DNA of 64,000 bases, from positions 1 through 64,000 of the forward strand of contig NZ_LSGP01000005.1 of assembly GCF_001611555.1 (NCBI RefSeq), written 5' to 3'. This DNA is from Anaerosporomusa subterranea. Its GTDB lineage: Bacteria; Bacillota; Negativicutes; Sporomusales; Acetonemataceae. The position numbers were made by a program, and so were the translations under genes. The first letter of the stretch is position 1; every line of letters starts with the position of its first letter. Positions 45,260 through 52,021 of this stretch are shown in pieces. The notes beneath the pieces were generated by a model. That model saw only the letters and a list, made by a program, of their open reading frames with translations. It did no database searches and was not told the origin of the DNA.

Positions 45260-45419
45260 CATACTCGGCCAACCAACCAGCATGGGCTTCACGGCATTGT
45301 CAGGAGGACTGCAATTTTCGAAAAAAGAAAATTGCAAGAAATCTTGACTGGTTTTGATACCGCCCCGCGAAACTCTCACTAACCGGATGTCCGCCTCATA
45401 TTGTTGGAGGTGCATTCGA
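45260..45419 (+). ncRNA. conserved structured 5' leader of microprotein unit 2
   Basis: This is the paralogue of the unit 1 leader. Its internal hairpin GCAATTTTC (45311-45319) / GAAAATTGC (45327-45335) is perfect over nine pairs and shows a compensatory change (C-G in unit 1, T-A here). The blocks CTCTCACTAACCGGATGTCC and GGAGGTGCATTCGAGTGA are identical to unit 1, including the ribosome binding site region. Confidence 0.68.
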
Positions 45420-45512
45420 GTGAATAATCAGGTAGCTATGTTTCTCGCCGTTTCGTCTATTGCTTGGGTAGCTGCATTATCTCACCGGGCTTATCTATTC
45501 TTGAAAAAGTAA
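45420..45512 (+). CDS. 30-aa single-span membrane microprotein, unit 2
   Basis: The GTG start is preceded by the same GGAGGTGCATTCGA as in unit 1, and the frame ends in TAA. The product has a polar N-terminus (MNNQ), a hydrophobic span (AMFLAVSSIAWVAAL) and ends SHRAYLFLKK. Conservation of protein sequence with unit 1 despite divergent codons supports real translation. The function is unknown. Confidence 0.65.
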   Translation: MNNQVAMFLAVSSIAWVAALSHRAYLFLKK

Positions 45513-45539
45513 TAAGCCTTGACGCAACATTTACACATC

Positions 45540-45581
45540 AAAAAGAGTCACTAGGTTAATTGCCTGGTGACTCTTTTCTTT
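45540..45581 (+). terminator. intrinsic terminator of microprotein unit 2
   Basis: AAAAAGAGTCACTAGG-TTAATTG-CCTGGTGACTCTTTTC; it is related in sequence to the unit 1 terminator and also lies at the end of the convergent chemoreceptor gene. Confidence 0.88.
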
Positions 45582-45595
45582 ATTGACAAACTTTC

Positions 45596-46441
45596 TTAAC
45601 CAGCTACCGTGATTAACTCTTCAGCTAGGCCGTTTAATTTGCGCGACATATCATTCAATTCTTGCGTCGACTCTGCTACTTGTGTAATGGCGCTGGCAAT
45701 TTGCGAAATCATCGAAGCGATTTGCAGCATTTGCGTCCTGGTTGAAGCATTGTCTTCCTGCACAGATTTAATGATACTTTCGATGCTTTTTATCGATTCA
45801 GCCGTCGTCCCGGACAGCTTTCGGATCTCTTCGGCAACCACTCCAAAGCCTCTCCCTTGATCACCCACCCGCGCGGCCTCAATGGCGGCATTTAATCCCA
45901 GCAAGTTGGTTTGTCCGGCTATCGACTTGATAAACCCTAACACTTGGTCGGTCTCTTTAACCCGCGTTTGCGAGGTTTCCAACGTTGCCGTCAAAGTACG
46001 GCTAGCAGCGGCAATTTCTTCCGTCTGAGCCGATATCTCCTCAGATGTGCTAGCAATTGTCGCGATGTTCGAGCCAATCTGTACCGAAGCTTCTTTTAGC
46101 AACTCATAACGAGCGGTGGCCTCAGATATAGTAATAGCGCCAATAACCTGTTTCGCTTCATTATAAATTGGACTGCCAATACCCACATAAGGAACCCCGT
46201 ATAGTGAGGCATCCATTTGGACAACAATCCGGCGTTTTTCGTGGATAGCGCGATACAATGCACTGCCAGGTTTAACAGCATCACCTGGTTTTACCCGCAA
46301 ATCCAGGGTACGGGACGGCCGGTAAAAAATATATGTTTCTAGATTTGAAATGCAAACTCCAACATCGGCCATCTGCATATCATTTAACCCGGACAATACA
46401 TTGACGTACTGTTCCAAAATCTGCTGATCCGAATTTTGCAT
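45596..46441 (-). CDS. soluble methyl-accepting chemotaxis-like signalling protein
   Basis: The 281-residue protein has no membrane span. Residues about 1-115 form a small sensor domain ([39 protein letters not shown]/Cache-like). Residues about 120-280 are a short MCP signalling coiled coil with the conserved hairpin tip [15 protein letters not shown], which contacts CheA and CheW. It is one of the compact cytoplasmic receptors common in Negativicutes and Clostridia. The ligand is unknown. Ribosome binding site TTGGAGG. Confidence 0.9.
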   Translation of the reverse strand: MQNSDQQILEQYVNVLSGLNDMQMADVGVCISNLETYIFYRPSRTLDLRVKPGDAVKPGSALYRAIHEKRRIVVQMDASLYGVPYVGIGSPIYNEAKQVIGAITISEATARYELLKEASVQIGSNIATIASTSEEISAQTEEIAAASRTLTATLETSQTRVKETDQVLGFIKSIAGQTNLLGLNAAIEAARVGDQGRGFGVVAEEIRKLSGTTAESIKSIESIIKSVQEDNASTRTQMLQIASMISQIASAITQVAESTQELNDMSRKLNGLAEELITVAG

Positions 46442-46563
46442 TGTGGAGCCTCCAATACAAAGATTAATTTACACCAATTATAAGATGCAAGACATATAGC
46501 GTCAATCGTTTAATATACATACAATTTAGAATTATTAAATAGTTAGCTTTAAGTATAAAGCAA

Positions 46564-46604
46564 AGAAGCTCACCTCCGCCAAATGCAGGAGCGAGCTTCT
46601 TACT
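46564..46604 (-). terminator. intrinsic terminator of the aldarate operon
   Basis: On the minus strand AAGAAGCTCGCTCC...GGAGGTGAGCTTCTT is followed by TGCTTTATAC. It closes the long operon whose last gene ends at 46629. Confidence 0.65.
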
Positions 46605-46628
46605 CTATTAGCCTGACCCTTAATCTCC

Positions 46629-47723
46629 CTACCCTAAACACGCAGCAGCTAGCTTGTCAACCCTGCGCATCGCCTTGATTACCATTTCGGCGCTAACTGC
46701 AAAGGGCATGCACGACATCGCTTTAGCCTCGACAGCCGCCTGAGCGGCGATAGCCAGCTCATCTGCCGAAAGATCGGCAATCTGACTAATCATCGTCGGA
46801 ATGCCGCAACAGGCTGCAAGCTTGATCTCATCGATGAGTTCGTCGTCTGAGCGGTCTTCTAATGCCAGCAGACACAGGTTCCCATAACCGACAATTGAAC
46901 CATGCGCAACCTGGTGGGTAGCCGGAATTTTGGTAAGACCATTATAGATAGCGTGGGCGGCGGCATTGCGCAATGTATCACCGCCAAAAATCGAAGATAA
47001 ACCGGCGAGCAGGATAATCGCATCCACTACAGAGGCAAACTCACTACTAAGGGTTTTTCTCTCTACCGATTTACGGGCTTCACCACCAAAGCGCTGGATG
47101 ATATTATAGCAAATTTGCCCATTGCTAACAGCCGAGATCGTAATACTGTTAGCTGGCAGGCGCACTGCAGCCGCCCGTAATTCATACATTTTCGCCAAGG
47201 TGTCGCCCATACCTGCAATTAGCCACATAGCTGGGGCACCGAGAATAACTTCTGTGTCAATGACTATAGCGGCCGGGCAATCTTCCAAAAATAAATTGCC
47301 AGCAAACTCGCCTTTTACATTGTACAGCACTGTTAGAGGCGTAGCTGCTGCACAAGTAGCGGCAATTGTCGGTACAGTGATTATCGGCAAGCGGCATTCC
47401 GCCGCAACTGCCTTACCTGTGTCGAGAGCTTTGCCGCCGCCTACCGCAAGGATAAAGTCAGCCGACTGCTCAACCGCCTGTTTGGCCAGTTTACTAATGT
47501 TCTCTTTAGTAACTTCGCCGCCATACCATGCGACTGCTATGGTTTGTACGCCTGACTCCTTAAGACTGGCAAAAATATTTTCCTGCGTCTTGGACAAAGC
47601 CGTTTTGCCGCCGATGACAAACCCTTTCGTGCCGCTTGGTTTACAGGCCGCACCTAAGTGTAGGCGAATAGCATCCGAACCGCGAAATACTTTAGCCGGG
47701 AATGGCAATCGGTCAATGCTCAT
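46629..47723 (-). CDS. iron-containing/glycerol dehydrogenase-family oxidoreductase
   Basis: The 364-residue protein belongs to the GldA/Fe-ADH fold group. It has the NAD-binding VGGGKALDTGKAVA near residue 93, TVPTIAATCAAATPLTVLY, and C-terminal histidines (AHAIYNGL, HQVAHGSIVGYG) for the metal site. The substrate is unknown; within this cluster a hydroxy-acid or semialdehyde is possible. The ATG at 47723 follows TTGGAGGG and overlaps the previous gene by 11 bp. It is the last gene of the operon. Confidence 0.87.
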   Translation of the reverse strand: MSIDRLPFPAKVFRGSDAIRLHLGAACKPSGTKGFVIGGKTALSKTQENIFASLKESGVQTIAVAWYGGEVTKENISKLAKQAVEQSADFILAVGGGKALDTGKAVAAECRLPIITVPTIAATCAAATPLTVLYNVKGEFAGNLFLEDCPAAIVIDTEVILGAPAMWLIAGMGDTLAKMYELRAAAVRLPANSITISAVSNGQICYNIIQRFGGEARKSVERKTLSSEFASVVDAIILLAGLSSIFGGDTLRNAAAHAIYNGLTKIPATHQVAHGSIVGYGNLCLLALEDRSDDELIDEIKLAACCGIPTMISQIADLSADELAIAAQAAVEAKAMSCMPFAVSAEMVIKAMRRVDKLAAACLG

Positions 47724-49026
47724 TGTCTTCTGCCCTCCAAGTATTAAATCCGAGGTCGCCGAGATTGCCTGCTTCGTCAAACGCCATTTCGGCAGCTTGA
47801 CCGACAATTGTTATGTCAGCGCAGGCTTGCGCCTCGGCTAGCATTGATTCAGAAACGAACGCTCGCTCCAGATGCAGACTATTAGGAATTCGCATCATGC
47901 GGAGTTTGCTGATATCTGGAACATTGCATGTTTTCACCGCCCCCTGAATAGCAAGCTGGTCGTTATCCATGATTAATGGAATCCGGCCAGATTCGGTCGC
48001 TGTCGATGTCAAGTTGTTAGCATATGTAAAGTCAAAATTAATTTTGTCAAACAGCCGGCGTGTAGTTAGGTCGGCTAAGCCCATGCCGCAGGCATTGCCG
48101 TGACTGTTGTTGGTAATATCCAGCACCACCAGCCGTTTGGGCGGCAGAGCGGCGGGAAAGACGCAAGTCGTCGCAGCTCGCCCAATAGTATGAGAATCCA
48201 TGCCGCCGCCAGAGAATTCTTTTCCTAGTTGGTCGACAATCAGCACATCGACTGGTTGCAGCAGTAACTTGGGCATATTCGCTTTTGCTTCGCTCAGTAG
48301 CCGCTTATCCGCCTCGATAATTGCTTCTGAAGGTACAACTTCAATCTTAGCAATCCGGTCATAGGCGTTTTCGACTGTGCCAATACCGAACAAAAACGGC
48401 ATGCGTTTTAGTTTGATTTTGGTCATTGCAACAATCATGTCAGCCATGTGGTTAAAGCCATAAGTATGACAGGAATCAGCGCCTTTTTGCTTGCCAAGAC
48501 CAATGGCGATGATCTTGGTCAAGCCGCTCTCAACCGGACCGCTGAATGCATTGTGCGCCTTAACCCGATTGATCACAATAATGCCATCCGCTTGGCTGGC
48601 TTGTTTATCCATCAGTACCGCCAAACCATTGTCAAGAACCCCAAGTTCGACAACGTCCATGGAGGAGATGATCGGACAGCCAGCAGTCTCCTCGGTTACG
48701 CCGAGACTGGCCAGCACCTGTTTTTGTCCTTCAGCGGTGGCGCCGCCATGGCTGCCCATAGCTGGCACAATAAAGGGAATGGCTCCAAGCCGTCTGATCT
48801 CTTCAATAACCACCCGAGCAATTAACGGAATTTCCGCCATGCCGCGGCTGCCGACAGCCACAGCGATCTTCATGCCTTTGCGGATGCGATTACTGATATC
48901 CGGTCGGCGAATCTGCTGTCTGAGCGTTGCAGCCGGATCGGCAAGTTCAACCGCCGAAAACCGCTGGCGAATAGGAATCATTTTCGGCAATGCCACATTC
49001 TGCAATATTTCTTTGACAATGCTCAT
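47713..49026 (-). CDS. LarA-like (lactate racemase domain, DUF2088) protein
   Basis: The 437-residue protein shows the LarA-type N-terminal domain (AVAVGSRGMAEIP, VPAMGSHGGATAEGQ) and a long C-terminal part unlike classical LarA. LarA itself is a nickel-pincer enzyme that racemises lactate; many related proteins of unknown specificity occur in sugar-acid clusters. No larB/C/E cofactor genes are present here. A role as epimerase or racemase of a 2-hydroxy acid is inference. Its start overlaps the DapA-type gene's stop by one base. Confidence 0.78.
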   Translation of the reverse strand: MSIVKEILQNVALPKMIPIRQRFSAVELADPAATLRQQIRRPDISNRIRKGMKIAVAVGSRGMAEIPLIARVVIEEIRRLGAIPFIVPAMGSHGGATAEGQKQVLASLGVTEETAGCPIISSMDVVELGVLDNGLAVLMDKQASQADGIIVINRVKAHNAFSGPVESGLTKIIAIGLGKQKGADSCHTYGFNHMADMIVAMTKIKLKRMPFLFGIGTVENAYDRIAKIEVVPSEAIIEADKRLLSEAKANMPKLLLQPVDVLIVDQLGKEFSGGGMDSHTIGRAATTCVFPAALPPKRLVVLDITNNSHGNACGMGLADLTTRRLFDKINFDFTYANNLTSTATESGRIPLIMDNDQLAIQGAVKTCNVPDISKLRMMRIPNSLHLERAFVSESMLAEAQACADITIVGQAAEMAFDEAGNLGDLGFNTWRAEDNEH

Positions 49027-49943
49027 TACTGTAACAGTCCCATTCCAATCAGTACCTGACGGAGTTTACTACGCTCTTCCTGTGTCATCGGACCTACCGG
49101 CGCCATGCAAGGTCCTACATCAATGCCAAGCAGAGCCAACGACTCTTTAATAACCGCCGGGAATGTGCCGATGGCAAAGGCATGGCGTAAAGGCGCCAGA
49201 GTGAACTGTGCTTCTAATGATCCTTTCAAATCGCCTGCCATGAATTTATCATAGATATCGGCGCATAGCCGAGGGGCGACGTTAGCGCAGGATGCGATCG
49301 AACCAGCCGCTCCATAGCATAGCGCGCCATAAATCAGCGTGTCGCGCCCCATCAGTACATTAAAGTCATCCCGACCCTGCGTCAGGCGAATATACTCGGC
49401 TGTTAGGGTCAAGTCGCCACACGAGTCTTTGATACTGACGATATTAGGGACTTCCGCCAGTTTCGCTACTGTTGGCGCGGCAAGATTCACACCAGTTTTG
49501 GGAGGATTGTTGTAGAGCAGCACAGGAAGCGACGTGCTGGCTGCAACGGCTTTGTAGTGTTCGATAAGCTGATCCTGGTTCGGAGTAATGAACATCGGCG
49601 TTAGAACAGATACCGCATCAATGCCGCAGTCCTCGGCCAATTGGGTCAGTATGATACTCTCCCGGGTTGTGATTCCATTCGTTCCGGCATACACTGGCAC
49701 CCTGCCGTTTGCCGCGTCGAGAGTAACTGAAAAAATCTCCCGTTTTTCTTCTGGCGTTAGTCCGTAGAACTCACCGGTCGTTCCAGTGATGAAAAGCCCA
49801 TGCACCCCGCCGTCAATCAAAAAGTTAACTAACTTTCGCATGGCAGGTTCGCTAAAATTCCCTTCCTGAGTAAGCGGAGTAACAACTGCCGGAATAATTC
49901 CGTAAGGCTTAAACATGGTCTTATTTGCTGTTGCTTTACTCAT
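49026..49943 (-). CDS. DapA/NanA-superfamily aldolase or dehydratase
   Basis: The 305-residue class I aldolase-fold protein has GTTGE at 54-58, the catalytic Y144 (LLYNNPP) and the Schiff-base lysine K172 (VSIKDS). In an aldarate cluster the likely substrate is 5-keto-4-deoxyglucarate: either dehydrated and decarboxylated to 2-oxoglutarate semialdehyde, or cleaved to pyruvate and tartronate semialdehyde. The presence of garR in the operon and the lack of garL favour the aldolase option. True dihydrodipicolinate synthase is less likely from context. Confidence 0.88.
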   Translation of the reverse strand: MSKATANKTMFKPYGIIPAVVTPLTQEGNFSEPAMRKLVNFLIDGGVHGLFITGTTGEFYGLTPEEKREIFSVTLDAANGRVPVYAGTNGITTRESIILTQLAEDCGIDAVSVLTPMFITPNQDQLIEHYKAVAASTSLPVLLYNNPPKTGVNLAAPTVAKLAEVPNIVSIKDSCGDLTLTAEYIRLTQGRDDFNVLMGRDTLIYGALCYGAAGSIASCANVAPRLCADIYDKFMAGDLKGSLEAQFTLAPLRHAFAIGTFPAVIKESLALLGIDVGPCMAPVGPMTQEERSKLRQVLIGMGLLQ

Positions 49944-49963
49944 CTTCAACTCTCCTTTTCACT

Positions 49964-50734
49964 CTACCAATTACCCCGGGCGCCCATGCGGGCTGATATC
50001 CGATTCGCACAATTCATTAAGCCTGGCACATATTCTAAAATTTTTTCGCGAGGGTATTTGCTAGTTGGCCCTGAGATACTAATCGCAGCAACAATCTCGC
50101 CACTGGCATTACGAATCGGCACAGCTACACAGTTAATCCCGTTGCTCAATTCTTCAAAGTCAACTGCGTAGCCTTGCAAACGCACCTTCTCCAGTTCTTC
50201 CAGGAACTCGACCTCGTCAGTAAACGTGTTCATAGTCAAACGAGTTACTCCTTGGCGAATCACTTCCCTGGCGATCTCAGGCGACTTGCAGGTCAAAACC
50301 TTGCCTAACGCCGTACAATGGATCGGCCGTCTCATACCGATGTGAAAATAAGCGTAAGAAGAGTACGGGGTCTCGGCTCTAGCTACATATACCACTTCCT
50401 TCTCATCGAGGATAGCCAGATTCACGTTGACGCGCAGCGAGTTCGATAATTCCTCCAGATATGGCAACCCGATGCGTCGAATTTCGATGGAGTTGAGAAC
50501 AATGCCTTCATACTTTAGAAATCCTCTGCCCAGCGAGTAGCTAGATTCATTTTGTTCAACCAAATTAAACTCTTTTAATGTGTTGAGCATGCGGTGGGCG
50601 GTCGCCTGGTTAATTCCTGTCATCTGGCTGATATCCTTTAGCCGCAGTCTCGTCTTATCATAGGAAAAGCAGTTAAGAATCGTAATTGCTTTAGTAATAC
50701 TGCCGTTTAACATATCTTTATTGGTATCTGTCAT
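49964..50734 (-). CDS. IclR-family transcriptional regulator
   Basis: The 256-residue protein has an N-terminal winged helix (LKDISQMTGINQATAHRMLNTL) and a C-terminal IclR effector domain (GKVLTCKSPE, GYAVDFEELSNGINCVAVPI). KdgR-like members regulate uronate and aldarate catabolism, and the gene sits inside the aldarate operon, so autoregulation of this cluster is likely. The ATG at 50734 after GGTGGTGA is preferred over the ATG at 50758. A palindrome of IclR-operator type lies at 59941-59961. Confidence 0.92.
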   Translation of the reverse strand: MTDTNKDMLNGSITKAITILNCFSYDKTRLRLKDISQMTGINQATAHRMLNTLKEFNLVEQNESSYSLGRGFLKYEGIVLNSIEIRRIGLPYLEELSNSLRVNVNLAILDEKEVVYVARAETPYSSYAYFHIGMRRPIHCTALGKVLTCKSPEIAREVIRQGVTRLTMNTFTDEVEFLEELEKVRLQGYAVDFEELSNGINCVAVPIRNASGEIVAAISISGPTSKYPREKILEYVPGLMNCANRISARMGARGNW

Positions 50735-50771
50735 TAAAATCACCACCAACCGTAACATAGTCGCATCACCA

Positions 50772-51968
50772 TTACTGATTTACCGGACCGAATTCTTTAG
50801 CCAATTTAGCGATTCGTTCTAGCCGGGAGAACTTCATGCCAGGCGGCGCCGTATCGGCAATGCTCAGAATCAAGTGATCACCGGCTCCTATCTGCACAAA
50901 CAAATCATCCAAGAATGCATCAAACTCGTAGTCGGTCATGGAATTTTCCAATACCGAGACTGACGGAATGCCGCCCCAGATGGTTATCTTACCATCAAAT
51001 ACTGTTCTGATCTCTTTCAGTGTCAGCGAAGTCATGGGCGCCGGGCAGACAGAATCCGCAATGTCGATCTGACCGGCAAGAAAATGGGGTAGCAGCCCCT
51101 TGTTCTCGCCGTCAGTGTGACTCAGAAGAAACTTACCAGCAGCACGACATTTCATCGCCGTTTCAGCCAAAGACGGAACAATGTGTTTCTTCACAAATGG
51201 CGGCCAGGTTAACTGTACATCATAGTTGGTTCCTGACTGGATAATATCCGCCGGGCTATTGATGGCAACATCAATAACTTTGTTTATATATGGCGTCATG
51301 CGTTCAGCAAGGCGCACTAATTCATCATAGTGGTCATGATACTCACAGAAGAATAGATCATAAGGCAAGAGCTCGTGCAGAATATGGTGCATGGCTGAAG
51401 CCCCCATGCTGGCGGTGCCGACAACTAAAGCGCGATCGCCAACTTCTTCCTTTAGCCGGGCAATACCTTCGTAATTGGGGTGAACCTCCGCGTTTTCAAA
51501 AATGTAGGCAACTGCCTCATAGTCATTGACGCTCTTAATAGCATGCTCGCTGACATGTGATAGGGTTATGCCAGCTTTACGCATTGATTCATCATAAATA
51601 ACCTTTGTTCGAATGTTGCCATAAGGGGTCAAGTATTCAACAATAGTCGCATCGCCTTGGTACGAAATGTTACGTTTGATGTTGCGGAATTTAGGATGAT
51701 GCGGTTTTGTGCGGCAACGCCAAATGCCCAACGCCCGATCAACAATATCTGTCGAGTCGTCAAATAGATCACGGTCTGCAGTCACCGAATGATAACCCAC
51801 ATCTAAATCGTCGAGGATTTGAATTAGAGTAGCATTACGATATTTATCCGGCAGAGTTCCCTTATATTTGTTCGCTTTATACCATAAATCCAAGCGCGGC
51901 ACAAACGGGATACAGTCAGTCGGACGACCTTGCAAAGTTGCCAGCATTCTTTCCCGATAAGTCATCAT
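50772..51968 (-). CDS. UroD/MtaA-family protein, probable methyltransferase
   Basis: The 398-residue protein belongs to the uroporphyrinogen decarboxylase superfamily, which includes corrinoid-dependent methyltransferases such as MtaA/CmuA. The N-terminus MMTYRERMLATLQGR is typical, and FLLSHTDGENKGLLPHFLAGQIDIADSVCPAP places His and Cys residues in the region used for zinc and methyl transfer in the MtaA branch. It is too divergent to be HemE. Being next to a corrinoid activase gene supports a methyltransferase role. ATG at 51968 after TGGAGGA. Confidence 0.82.
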   Translation of the reverse strand: MMTYRERMLATLQGRPTDCIPFVPRLDLWYKANKYKGTLPDKYRNATLIQILDDLDVGYHSVTADRDLFDDSTDIVDRALGIWRCRTKPHHPKFRNIKRNISYQGDATIVEYLTPYGNIRTKVIYDESMRKAGITLSHVSEHAIKSVNDYEAVAYIFENAEVHPNYEGIARLKEEVGDRALVVGTASMGASAMHHILHELLPYDLFFCEYHDHYDELVRLAERMTPYINKVIDVAINSPADIIQSGTNYDVQLTWPPFVKKHIVPSLAETAMKCRAAGKFLLSHTDGENKGLLPHFLAGQIDIADSVCPAPMTSLTLKEIRTVFDGKITIWGGIPSVSVLENSMTDYEFDAFLDDLFVQIGAGDHLILSIADTAPPGMKFSRLERIAKLAKEFGPVNQ

Positions 51969-52021
51969 TTCTATTCGTCCTCCAGATAGCGTATTTAAGA
52001 CCGTGACCTGCGGCACAGGGT

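Noticed and set aside
49026-49943. Lysine-biosynthetic dapA
   Set aside because: The fold is DapA-like, but the gene lies in an aldarate operon without other lysine genes; a role in ketodeoxyglucarate metabolism is more likely.
50772-51968. hemE (uroporphyrinogen decarboxylase)
   Set aside because: The sequence is longer and divergent, lies beside a corrinoid activase, and no haem genes are near.
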